The notes beneath the pieces were generated by a model, which saw nothing but the letters and a program-made list of their open reading frames with translations, ran no database searches and had not been told where the DNA came from. 64,000 nt of DNA, from positions 248,001 through 312,000 of the forward strand of contig CAVSDF010000006.1 in NCBI GenBank assembly GCA_963726715.1, read 5' to 3'. Both the position numbers and the translations under genes were made by a program. Within the stretch, counting starts at the first letter, position 1. Each line of letters begins with the position of its first letter. This document shows positions 52,481-59,866 of this stretch, one piece after another. Origin of the DNA: CAVSDF01 sp963726715 (lineage in GTDB: Bacteria; Bacteroidota; Rhodothermia; Rhodothermales; BA12).

Positions 52481-53400
52481 GCCGCCTGCGCGTCGCCGGG
52501 CGCTTCCTCCCCCCGACCGCCGCGCACCTCGATGCGATCGCGTCGATGGGGGCCGCCGAGGTCGCCGTCGTCGCCCGCGCCGACGATCCGATTCCCCTCC
52601 ACGACCGCCTCTCGTGGCTGCGCGAGAGCCTCTCCGCCGCGACGGTCACGCCCGTCTGGGAGGATGCCGACGGGCGTGTGGACGGGGGGATGGGCGGCGT
52701 CACCGCCGTCCTCGACGAAGGGGCCGAGACGGTACGCGTCGGGGATGCCGGAGCGTCCGCGTCTGGTGAGATCGTGGCGCCCGGTGGGCCGCTGCCGTCG
52801 GACGTGCGGCGCGATCCGATGCGGTTCTGGGCGGCGATCCCGGTGGCGGCGCGTCCGCGGTTCGTGCGGCGCGTGCGGCTCTTCGGACCCGAATCGACCG
52901 GCAAATCGACCGCCGCCGAGGCCCTCGCAGCGCGGTTCTCGACCGTCTGGGCGCCCGAGATGTCGCGCCCGCTCTACATCGCCGCCGGGTACCGCTTCAC
53001 CTTCGACGATGTCGCCCGCGTCGCCGCCGCGCAGGTCGAGGCCGAGGAAACCGCCGCCCGCGCCGCCACCCGCGTCCTCCTCTGCGACACCGACGTTCTC
53101 ACGACGCACCTCTACGCGCGTCACTACGTCGGCCGCAGCCCCGCCATCGTCGCCGCCCTCGCCGACACGCGCCGCTACGCCGCCACCCTCCTCTTCAACC
53201 TCGACGTGCCGTGGGAGGCGGACCCCGTGCGCGACAGCCCGGCGGCGCGCGCGCATCTCTACGGCGTCTTCGCCGCCGAACTCCGCATCCGCGCCATCGC
53301 CCACACCGTCGTCTCCGGCACCGGAGCCGCCCGCCTCGACGCGGCGGCGCGGGCCGTGGAGGCGGTCCTCGCAGCGCCGGAGCCCGTGCAGGCTCGGTAG
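52477..53400 (+). CDS. nadR: NadR-like protein: nicotinamide riboside kinase with degenerate NMN adenylyltransferase domain
   Basis: A 307-aa protein with no repressor HTH. Residues 1-115 correspond to the NMN adenylyltransferase module, but its (H/T)xGH signature reads T14-A-A-H17 within GRFLPPTAAHLDAI and the later ISxTxxR motif is replaced by PSDVRRDP, so this half is shortened and probably inactive. Residues about 130-300 are a well-preserved nicotinamide riboside kinase: Walker A GPESTGKST (137-145), EMSRPLYIAAGYRFTFDDVARVAAAQVEAEETAA, LLCDTDVLTTHLYARHYVG. It would phosphorylate the riboside imported by PnuC. It starts at GTG 52477, overlapping the pnuC stop by 4 bases. A separate NadD would be needed for the adenylyl step. 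Confidence 0.88.
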   Translation: MSRLRVAGRFLPPTAAHLDAIASMGAAEVAVVARADDPIPLHDRLSWLRESLSAATVTPVWEDADGRVDGGMGGVTAVLDEGAETVRVGDAGASASGEIVAPGGPLPSDVRRDPMRFWAAIPVAARPRFVRRVRLFGPESTGKSTAAEALAARFSTVWAPEMSRPLYIAAGYRFTFDDVARVAAAQVEAEETAARAATRVLLCDTDVLTTHLYARHYVGRSPAIVAALADTRRYAATLLFNLDVPWEADPVRDSPAARAHLYGVFAAELRIRAIAHTVVSGTGAARLDAAARAVEAVLAAPEPVQAR

Positions 53401-53468
53401 CGTTGCGCGGAGCCGGGAGCCGGATCGCCTCGCGCGGCCTCGCCGAACCGTCTTCATCTTCGCCGCCC

Positions 53469-53828
53469 ATGTCCGCCCTCTCCGGCACAGACGCTGAGGT
53501 CCGCGCCGCGGTCGCCGCCGTCGGCCAGCCCATCCTCCCGGGCGCGGTCATCGCCACGTCGCTGCGGGCGCTCGCGCAGATCAAGGGCGGCGACGTGCAC
53601 GGGCAGATCGCGTACCTGCATGCGGTCGGCCTCACCGACGAGAGCGTCGCCGCGGTCCTCGGACGTGACGCGAAGGTCGAGGCGTACTTCGCAGCGCGGG
53701 CGGCAGGCCGGCATGTCGTCGGGGCCGATGGCGTGTGTGTCGTCTGCGGCGCACGCCAGACGGCGTTCCAGCGGTGGTTCGGCGGCGCAGCGATGTGCCC
53801 CGGTCCTGAGAAACCGCTGATGACGTAG
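53469..53828 (+). CDS. Small hypothetical protein with CxxC motif
   Basis: A 119-aa soluble protein. The first 80 residues look helical (AAVAAVGQPILPGAVIATSLRALAQIKGGDVHGQIAYLHAVGLTDESVAAVLGRDAKVEAYFAAR), and a C-terminal segment holds C90-V-V-C93 and C110, possibly a metal site. I do not recognise the family. It starts at an ATG 69 bases after the NadR-like gene and may share its transcript. The codon pattern and absence of stop codons support a real gene, but conservation cannot be judged from sequence alone. Confidence 0.55.
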   Translation: MSALSGTDAEVRAAVAAVGQPILPGAVIATSLRALAQIKGGDVHGQIAYLHAVGLTDESVAAVLGRDAKVEAYFAARAAGRHVVGADGVCVVCGARQTAFQRWFGGAAMCPGPEKPLMT

Positions 53829-53979
53829 CGCCTCCCGTCCGTAGAGCCGCGGTGCGACAGGGTGCGGGCGTGGGGTCCGGGTTCTGGATCGGATCGCACG
53901 CGGAGTACGACCAGATCGTGGCGTCGTGACCCGGCGGCGCTGGGATGCGGGCGGCGCGGGCGCGGGCGCGTGGCCGTCC

Positions 53980-53987
53980 TACCTTCG
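53980..53987 (+). promoter_or_regulatory. Candidate -7 promoter box TACCTTCG
   Basis: Located 27 bases before the ATG of the M28 peptidase gene. It matches the recurrent TAYCTTSS box. Confidence 0.35.
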
Positions 53988-54014
53988 GAGCGCCTTCCAC
54001 ACGCCCCCGCTCCG

Positions 54015-55628
54015 ATGCGCCGTCTCGCCTTCGTTTTCCTCGCCGCCCTCGGGCTTGCGCCTGTCCTTGCTCCGTGCGCCGATGCGCAGCCCGTGCGGCG
54101 CGGCAGTCCAGGACGTCCAGCGACGCGTCCGGCCGGGGGCGTCGCCGCGCGTCCGGTGCGGATCGACGCGACGCCCGAGGCGTCGGTGACGACGGCGGAG
54201 GTGGAGGCGCACCTGCGCTTTCTCGCCAGCGACGAACTGATGGGGCGCCGTCCGGGCACGCCGGGCGCCGCCGCTGCGGCGCGCTACATCGCCGAGCAGT
54301 TTCGCCTCGCCGGGGCCGCCCCCGCGCCGGGCACCGACGACTACTACCAGGCCGTCCCGATGGCCCGCCTCACCCCGCCGACCGGTGCCACGCTCGCCTT
54401 CGTGCGCGCGGACGGCGCGGCCGACACGCTGCGGCAGGGCGCCGACCTGATCGTGCTCGGCGGACCGGCGGTGCGCGCGTATGGCGACGTCGTGTACGTC
54501 GGCTCGGGTCTCGACGCGGCGGAGTACCGCGGACGTGACGTGCGCGGACGCATCGTCGTCGCGCGCGTCGGCGATGGTGGGCAGGCGTCGCCGCAGGCGG
54601 CGATCCGCCTGAGCGCGCGCAAGCGGACGATCGCCGATTCGCTCGGCGCCGCCGCGCTCGTCGAACTCTACGACGCGGCCCTGCCGTGGGCGAGCGTGGC
54701 GCGCGGGCTGGGCGGCGTCCGCACCGAGACCGGCGAGCCGACGGCGCCGACGCTGCCGCATGCGTGGGTGCGCGACGACGGCGGCGCGCGGCGGATGGCG
54801 ATGGAGGCCGCTACAGGATCGGCGACCGGCGTGCGGATGGCCGCCGGGCTCATGTCGGGCGGCGTCGAGCGGCGCGACCTCGGCTCGCCCAACGTCGCCG
54901 CCTTCATCCGTGGCACCGACCCGCGCCTCGCCTCCGAGGTGATCGCCCTCACCGCCCACTACGACCACATCGGCACCGGACGTGACCGCGGCGCCGTCGA
55001 CGGCGCCGCCGCCGACACCATCTTCAACGGCGCCCGCGACAACGGCACCGGCACCGTCGCCCTGCTCGTCGCCGCCCGCGCGCTCGCCGCCGCGCCGCCG
55101 CGCCGCTCGGTCCTGCTCATCGCCTACACCGCCGAGGAGATGGGCCTGCTCGGCAGCCGCCACTTCGCCGAGCACCCGCTCGTGCCGCTCGCGAGCATCG
55201 TCGGCAGCCTGAACGTCGACACCGGCGGCATCTCCGACACGACCGTCGTGACGCTCATCGGCGCGGGCCGCACGGGCGCCGATGCCGCCGTCAGCGCCGC
55301 CTCCGAGGCGTTCGGCCTCGCACTCCTGCCCGATCCGGCGCCCGAGCAGGGCCTCTTCGACCGCAGCGACAACGTCGCCCTCGCCTCGAAGGGCATCCCG
55401 TCGCCGACGTTCAGCCCCGGCTTCCGCGCCTTCACCGACCCCGGCGTCGCCAACTACTACCACCGCACCGCCGACAACCCGGACGCGAACTACCCGTTCG
55501 ACTACCTCCGCCGCTTCTCGCAGGCCTACACCCGCACCGCCCGCCTCCTCGGCGACGCCGACACGCGCATGACGTGGGCGCCCGGCGACCGCTACGAAGC
55601 CGTCGGGCGGGCGCTCTACGGGCGCTGA
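54015..55628 (+). CDS. Exported M28-family zinc aminopeptidase
   Basis: A 537-aa protein with a signal peptide (MRRLAFVFLAALGLAPVLAPCADAQ). A PA-type insertion domain (residues about 130-280) splits the peptidase. The di-zinc site is complete: His in IALTAHYDHIG, bridging Asp in NGARDNGTGTVALL, catalytic and binding Glu in YTAEEMGLLGSRHFAEH, Asp in LNVDTGGI, and His in NYYHRTADNPD. The start of the mature protein (VTTAEVEAHLRFLASDELMGRRPGTPG) is typical. It releases N-terminal amino acids from peptides in the periplasm or outside. The ATG at 54015 is chosen because it begins the signal peptide. Confidence 0.93.
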   Translation: MRRLAFVFLAALGLAPVLAPCADAQPVRRGSPGRPATRPAGGVAARPVRIDATPEASVTTAEVEAHLRFLASDELMGRRPGTPGAAAAARYIAEQFRLAGAAPAPGTDDYYQAVPMARLTPPTGATLAFVRADGAADTLRQGADLIVLGGPAVRAYGDVVYVGSGLDAAEYRGRDVRGRIVVARVGDGGQASPQAAIRLSARKRTIADSLGAAALVELYDAALPWASVARGLGGVRTETGEPTAPTLPHAWVRDDGGARRMAMEAATGSATGVRMAAGLMSGGVERRDLGSPNVAAFIRGTDPRLASEVIALTAHYDHIGTGRDRGAVDGAAADTIFNGARDNGTGTVALLVAARALAAAPPRRSVLLIAYTAEEMGLLGSRHFAEHPLVPLASIVGSLNVDTGGISDTTVVTLIGAGRTGADAAVSAASEAFGLALLPDPAPEQGLFDRSDNVALASKGIPSPTFSPGFRAFTDPGVANYYHRTADNPDANYPFDYLRRFSQAYTRTARLLGDADTRMTWAPGDRYEAVGRALYGR

Positions 55629-55689
55629 CGCTTCGGCGTTGGAGATGGGGATGCGCGGGCGGTCGAAGTGTGATGTGGGGATGGAGGGC

Positions 55690-55709
55690 GGGACGTGCAA
55701 GCACGTCCC
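55690..55709. repeat. Palindrome GGGACGTGC-AA-GCACGTCCC
   Basis: Perfect 9-bp arms with a 2-base centre, followed by CCTACG. It belongs to the class of short GC-rich palindromes scattered between genes. It lies 61 bases after the peptidase stop and could also act as a weak terminator. Confidence 0.5.
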
Positions 55710-55724
55710 CTACGTGCGCGGCAC

Positions 55725-55754
55725 CACCTGTCCAGGTCCCCGACCTGACAGGTG
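55725..55754. repeat. Two-box ACCTGnCAGGT element, copy C
   Basis: ACCTGTCCAGGT (55726-55737) and ACCTGACAGGT (55743-55753) have centres about 16.5 bases apart and form an inverted repeat with a one-base bulge. It lies 29 bases upstream of a promoter-like TACCTTGC box. Confidence 0.6.
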
Positions 55755-55782
55755 CCGGAATGCCGCCGGGGATGCCGGGCCG

Positions 55783-55790
55783 TACCTTGC
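55783..55790 (+). promoter_or_regulatory. Candidate -7 promoter box TACCTTGC
   Basis: Ends 21 bases before the GTG of the lipoprotein gene at 55812 and matches the recurrent box of this window. Confidence 0.35.
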
Positions 55791-55811
55791 GCCTTCGCTC
55801 CGCCGCTGCCC

Positions 55812-56444
55812 GTGCCTCGTCTCTCGCTCTGCCTCGCCTTCGCGGGCCTTCTGCTCGCCGCTGGCGCCACCTCCGGCTGCGAAGGCCAGCTCGGCGGCCC
55901 TGGCCCTGACGCCGCGACCACATCCGACACGTTCGGCTCGGCCGACGACTCGCTCCTCGTCCACGAGGTGCAGCCGGGCGAGGACGATTACCGCGTCGAA
56001 CTGACCGGCATCGTCCCCGACACGCTCTCGGGCCGGGCAAGCTTCGGGCGCGTCGTCGACGGGCCGACGCGGCAGATCCTGTCGGTCGTGCGCCTCAACA
56101 CGGGCCTCGACTTCGGCGGCGGCTTCTTCATCCTGATGCCCGGTGAGCGCTTCCCCGGCGTCGGTACGCACCCGGTGGCGACGGTCGCCGACTCGCTGCG
56201 CGGGCGCGTGCAGCCGAACGGCCTCTGGGTCGCCTACCGCCGCGGCCTGCTCTTCGACCTCGTCTCGACCGACGGCACCGTCACCTTCGACGCCGTCTCC
56301 GACACCCTCGTCTCCGGCACGGTCGACGTGACGCTCACCGGCACGGTCGCCCTCCCCGGCGGCAGCCCGACCGACGGCGTCCTCCGCGCCCGCGGCACCT
56401 TCCGCGCCCACAGCGAAGGCGCCGGCTTCATCATCGGGCTGTAG
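55812..56444 (+). CDS. Hypothetical lipoprotein
   Basis: A 210-aa protein starting at GTG. It has a short lipoprotein signal (RLSLCLAFAGLLLAAGATSGC) with the modified Cys at about residue 23. The mature part is acidic near its start (DAATTSDTFGSADDSLLVHE) and then beta-rich (VELTGIVPDTLSGRASFGRVVDG ... GTVDVTLTGTVALPGG ... GTFRAHSEGAGFIIGL), consistent with a beta-sandwich. I do not recognise a family. An in-frame ATG at 55752 would add 20 Cys/Arg-rich residues in front of the signal and overlaps the repeat element, so it was not used. Confidence 0.68.
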   Translation: MPRLSLCLAFAGLLLAAGATSGCEGQLGGPGPDAATTSDTFGSADDSLLVHEVQPGEDDYRVELTGIVPDTLSGRASFGRVVDGPTRQILSVVRLNTGLDFGGGFFILMPGERFPGVGTHPVATVADSLRGRVQPNGLWVAYRRGLLFDLVSTDGTVTFDAVSDTLVSGTVDVTLTGTVALPGGSPTDGVLRARGTFRAHSEGAGFIIGL

Positions 56445-56549
56445 AGGGACCGCCGCGCCGCGCAATCCGGCGCTTCTGCACGGGCGGGGCGGGCACCGAC
56501 GGCGGGCGGCGGCATACACCGGCGACACACGCACCCGACTCGGCAGACC

Positions 56550-57755
56550 ATGGCAGGCAAAGGCGAAGGCATCACCCGGCCGCGGCGCATCTCGCGCGCG
56601 GTCATGGTCGGCAATGTGCAGGTCGGCGGCGGCGCGCCGATCTCCGTCCAGTCGATGACGACGAGCAAGACGCACGATGTGGCCGCGTCGCTCGCCGAGA
56701 TCCAGCGCCTCGCCGACGCGGGCGCCGACATCATCCGCGTGGCCGTCCCACGTCCGGAAGACGCCGAGGCGCTCCGCGACATCGTGCAGGGCAGCCCGGT
56801 GCCCATCGTCGCCGACATCCACTTCAACTACCAGTACGCGCTCAAGGCCATCGCGGCGGGTGTGGCGAAGGTGCGCCTCAACCCCGGCAACATCGGCAAG
56901 CTCGAGTGGGAGCGCGAGGTGTTGCAGGCGGCGAAAGCGGCAGGCATCCCGATCCGCATCGGCATCAACGGCGGATCGCTGGAGAAGGACATCCTCGACA
57001 AGTACGGCTATCCGCAGCCCGAGGCGCTCTTCGAGAGCGCGATGCGGCACGTCGAGATCTGCGTCCGCGAGGGCTTCGAGGACCTCATCATCTCGGTGAA
57101 GCACTCGGACGTGTACTTCATGATCCAGGCCTACCGCCTGCTCGCCGAGCGCACCGACTACCCGCTGCACCTCGGCGTGACCGAGTCGGGAAGCCTGAGC
57201 GCGGGCACGGTCAAGTCGTCGATCGGCATCGGCAGCCTGCTCGCCGACGGCATCGGCGACACGATCCGCGTCAGCCTCGCCGCCGACAGCGTGAACGAGG
57301 TCGAGGTCGGCCATCAGATCCTCAAGTCGCTGCGCCTCGGGCGCCCCGGCGTCAACCTCATCGCCTGCCCGACGTGCGGGCGCCTCGCGGGCGATCTGTT
57401 CACGGTCGTCAACGATGTCGAGGCCGCGGTGAAGGCGCGCAAGTACACGAAGGACGTGAACGTGGCGCTCATGGGCTGCGCCGTCAACGGGCCGGGTGAG
57501 GCCGCGGGCGCCGACCTCGGCGTCTCGCTCGGGCGCGGACGCGCGCACCTGTTCGTGCGCGGCGAGATCATCGGCACCGCCGAGCAGGACGAGATCGTCC
57601 CGGCGGTTCTCGAAATCCTCGACCGCTGGGAGCGCGACGGCCCCCCGGCGCCGGGCGAGGGCACCCTCTCCGCCCTCGACGCCGCCACCGTCGATGTGGA
57701 TACGATGCCGCGCGGCGACGAGGGCGAAGGCGACGTGCCGCCGGTGTTCGGCTAA
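56550..57755 (+). CDS. ispG: 4-hydroxy-3-methylbut-2-en-1-yl diphosphate synthase IspG
   Basis: A 401-aa 4Fe-4S enzyme of the MEP isoprenoid pathway, converting methylerythritol cyclodiphosphate to HMBPP. The TIM-barrel half is clear: GGGAPISVQSMTTSKTHD, ADIIRVAVPRPEDAEAL, PIVADIHFNYQYALKAI, KVRLNPGNIG, GVTESGSLSAGTVKSSIGIGSLLADGIGDTIRVSL. Cluster ligands are Cys273 and Cys276 in ACPTCGR, Cys310 in MGCAVNGPGE, and Glu317. An acidic tail of about 30 residues follows. This is the short bacterial form without the plant/Bacteroidales insert domain. The ATG at 56550 is used; a second ATG at codon 19 is possible. Confidence 0.96.
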   Translation: MAGKGEGITRPRRISRAVMVGNVQVGGGAPISVQSMTTSKTHDVAASLAEIQRLADAGADIIRVAVPRPEDAEALRDIVQGSPVPIVADIHFNYQYALKAIAAGVAKVRLNPGNIGKLEWEREVLQAAKAAGIPIRIGINGGSLEKDILDKYGYPQPEALFESAMRHVEICVREGFEDLIISVKHSDVYFMIQAYRLLAERTDYPLHLGVTESGSLSAGTVKSSIGIGSLLADGIGDTIRVSLAADSVNEVEVGHQILKSLRLGRPGVNLIACPTCGRLAGDLFTVVNDVEAAVKARKYTKDVNVALMGCAVNGPGEAAGADLGVSLGRGRAHLFVRGEIIGTAEQDEIVPAVLEILDRWERDGPPAPGEGTLSALDAATVDVDTMPRGDEGEGDVPPVFG

Positions 57756-57802
57756 CTTCCCCGCCCCCTCCGTCCCTAGAGTACACCTCCCCCGCGCCAC
57801 CC

Positions 57803-57918
57803 GGCCCCCTCCGCCCTTCGCTTCGCGGTCCCCTTCGGGGTTCGGAGCACCTCCCCCACGACTGTGGGGCGGAGGAGAGCCGCGGAGGCCGTGCAGGCCG
57901 CAGCGGCAGGAGGGGGCC
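57803..57918. repeat. Intergenic near-palindromic segment
   Basis: GGCCCCCTCC at its left end faces GGAGGGGGCC at its right end, enclosing smaller palindromes (TCCCCTTCGGGG region, CCCCCACGACTGTGGGG). It fills most of the gap between ispG and the PaiB-like gene and may end ispG transcription. Confidence 0.4.
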
Positions 57919-57937
57919 ACCACGCACGCACGCCCCG

Positions 57938-58570
57938 ATGCTCTACGTCCCCCGCCACAACCGCGACGACGACCCGGCGCGCATCGCGGCGCTCGTGCGC
58001 GAGGTCGGCTTCGGCGCGCTCGTCTCGACCGGCCCCGACGGCACCCCGTGGGCGACGCACGTCCCGTTCACCGTCGAGACCGACGCCGATGGCGCGATCA
58101 CCGGCGTGGCCCTCCACCTCGCCCGCGCCAACCCGCACAGCCGCGCGCTCTCAGGCGGCGCCGACGTGCTCGTGATCGTGCAGGGGCCGCATGCCTACGT
58201 CTCGGCGACGCTCCACGCGCCGCCCGAGTCGGTCTCGACGTGGAACTACGCCGCCGTCCACATCCGCGGCCGGGCAACGCTCATCGACGACATGGAGGCG
58301 ATGCGGGCGCGCGTCGAGGCCCTCACGCGGGTCTACGAGGACGAGGCGATGCTCCGCGCGCCCGGCTACGACGACGTGCTGCTGCGGCGGATCGTGGGCA
58401 TCGACATCGCCGTCACGTCGGTCGAGGCGCGGGTGAAGATGAGCCAGAAGGAATCGCCGGAGACGCAGGCCAGCGTCGTCGCCCACCTCGCCGCCTCGCC
58501 CCTCGGCGGCGACCGCGACACGGCGGCGATGATGCAGGCCCGCGGGCTGGATGGGACGAACGCGGTGTGA
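57938..58570 (+). CDS. PaiB-like FMN-binding protein (FMN-binding negative transcriptional regulator family)
   Basis: A 210-aa protein with the split-barrel flavin fold of the PaiB family: MLYVPRHNRDDDPARIAALVREVGFGALVSTGPDGTPWATHVPF, HLARANPHSRAL, VQGPHAYVSATLH...VSTWNYAAVHIRGRATLIDD, and the closing VGIDIAVTSVEARVKMSQKESPETQ. Members bind FMN or haem; regulation of sporulation and protease genes was reported for Bacillus PaiB, but the family's general role is uncertain and no DNA-binding motif is obvious. Length fits. It is preceded by a palindromic spacer and is probably transcribed alone. Confidence 0.88.
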   Translation: MLYVPRHNRDDDPARIAALVREVGFGALVSTGPDGTPWATHVPFTVETDADGAITGVALHLARANPHSRALSGGADVLVIVQGPHAYVSATLHAPPESVSTWNYAAVHIRGRATLIDDMEAMRARVEALTRVYEDEAMLRAPGYDDVLLRRIVGIDIAVTSVEARVKMSQKESPETQASVVAHLAASPLGGDRDTAAMMQARGLDGTNAV

Positions 58571-58599
58571 GGGCGGCGGAGGGGAGGTTTAGGCGTTCC

Positions 58600-58628
58600 G
58601 TAGAGACGCATCGGCGATGCGTCTCTAC
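58600..58628. repeat. GTAGAGACGC palindrome, perfect copy
   Basis: GTAGAGACGCATC and GATGCGTCTCTAC flank GGC, giving perfect 13-bp arms. A second copy with one mismatch and a missing outer edge is at 62438-62466, and a diverged one at 14816-14843. Confidence 0.65.
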
Positions 58629-58692
58629 CTCGGCCGGGCAACGGATCGGGGGGCGGGGCCGTTGACGAGGGCCGACCCTGCTGCCTCCGCCC

Positions 58693-59238
58693 GTGCGCCC
58701 GACCCTCCTGAACCGCCGCGTCCATCACTGGCTCTCGCTCGTCGTCGCGCTCCCGCTCCTCGTCGTCATCCCGACCGGGGTGCTGCTGCAGGTCAAGAAG
58801 CTCTCGACGTGGGTGCAGCCCGCCGAACAGCGCGGCACGGGCGCCCCGGCGGTCTCGATGACGACGCTCCTCGACACGCTCCGCGCCCGCCCCGACCTCG
58901 GCGTCGCCTCGTGGGACGATGTGAAGCGCATCGACATCCGGCCCTCCAAACAGCTCGTCAAGGTGACGCTCGGCGAGCGGCGCGAGGTGCAGATGGACGC
59001 CGCGACGGGGCGCGTGCTGCAGGTCGCCGTACGCCGCTCGGACCTCATCGAGGAGCTGCACGACGGCTCGTTCTTCGGCGAGGGCGTCCGCTACGGCCTC
59101 TTCCTCGTCTCCGGCGTCGCCCTGTTCGCGCTCTGGGCCACCGGCGTCGTGCTGTTCGTCCACCCGTACTGGGCAAAAGCCCGCAAGCGCCGCCGTCCGA
59201 CCGCTGCGCCGCTTCCACGCCCGCCCGGCGCGGCGTGA
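58693..59238 (+). CDS. PepSY-domain membrane protein
   Basis: A 181-aa protein with a GTG start. Helix 1 (residues about 14-34, LSLVVALPLLVVIPTGVLLQV) follows NRRVHHWLS, a motif seen at the start of PepSY-associated membrane proteins. A periplasmic PepSY-like domain (VASWDDVKRIDIRPSKQLVKVTLGERREVQMDAATGRVLQVAVRRSDLIEELHDGSFF) comes next. Helix 2 (about 133-155, LFLVSGVALFALWATGVVLFV) is followed by a basic tail. Similar small proteins pair with iron-uptake or redox systems, but no partner is adjacent. It lies upstream of the H-NOX gene on the same strand. Confidence 0.82.
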   Translation: MRPTLLNRRVHHWLSLVVALPLLVVIPTGVLLQVKKLSTWVQPAEQRGTGAPAVSMTTLLDTLRARPDLGVASWDDVKRIDIRPSKQLVKVTLGERREVQMDAATGRVLQVAVRRSDLIEELHDGSFFGEGVRYGLFLVSGVALFALWATGVVLFVHPYWAKARKRRRPTAAPLPRPPGAA

Positions 59239-59305
59239 CGCACGGGCGTCGCGAAGGACGCCCCGGCAGACGCACGCGGCAGGGGCGCCGCAGGGCTGCG
59301 TGTGG

Positions 59306-59313
59306 TACCTTGT
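59306..59313 (+). promoter_or_regulatory. Candidate -7 promoter box TACCTTGT before the H-NOX gene
   Basis: The box ends 4 bases before the ATG at 59318, implying a leaderless or nearly leaderless message. The same spacing is seen on the minus strand at 2522-2529. Confidence 0.35.
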
Positions 59314-59317
59314 CGCC

Positions 59318-59866
59318 ATGAAAGGCCTCGTGTTCAACCTCCTCGAAGACCTCGTCCGCCGTGACCATGGCGACGCGGCGTGGGACGGCTTGCTCGACGC
59401 AAGCGGGGTCTCGGGTGTCTACACCTCGCTCGGCAACTATCCTGACGCCGATCTCTACCGCCTCGTCGGGGCCGCCTCGCAGGCACTCGGGACCGACGCC
59501 GGCGACATCGTCCGCTGGTTCGGGCGCGAGGCGCTGCCGATGCTGGCCGTCCGGGTGCCCGAGGTCTTCCGCCCGCACACGAGCACGCGCGCCTTCGTGC
59601 TGACGCTGAACGACATCATCCACCCCGAGGTGCGCAAGCTCTACCCCGGCGCCGATGTCCCCGACTTCGATTTCGACGCGTCCGAGCCCGGTCGTCTCCG
59701 CATGACCTACCGCTCGCACCGACGCATGTGCACGTTCGCCGAAGGGCTGATCGAAGGCGCGGCGCGGTACTACGGCGAGCGCGTCGAGATCGTGCAGCCG
59801 GTGTGCATGCACCGCGGCGACGCGGTCTGCGTGCTCGACATCGCCTTCTTCCCGGGCTCGGCATGA
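59318..59866 (+). CDS. H-NOX (haem NO/oxygen-binding) sensor protein
   Basis: A 182-aa haem-binding gas sensor. It starts MKGLVFNLLEDLV, as H-NOX proteins do. His102 in LNDIIHPEVRKLYPGADVPDF is the proximal haem ligand, and Y131-x-S133-x-R135 is the propionate-binding signature. C138, C163 and C171 match positions that bind zinc in some H-NOX proteins, with His165 possibly replacing a fourth ligand. The distal pocket lacks an obvious H-bonding Tyr, which would favour NO over oxygen (inference). Its stop overlaps the start of the adjoining histidine kinase (ATGA), so NO sensing very probably controls that kinase. Confidence 0.94.
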   Translation: MKGLVFNLLEDLVRRDHGDAAWDGLLDASGVSGVYTSLGNYPDADLYRLVGAASQALGTDAGDIVRWFGREALPMLAVRVPEVFRPHTSTRAFVLTLNDIIHPEVRKLYPGADVPDFDFDASEPGRLRMTYRSHRRMCTFAEGLIEGAARYYGERVEIVQPVCMHRGDAVCVLDIAFFPGSA

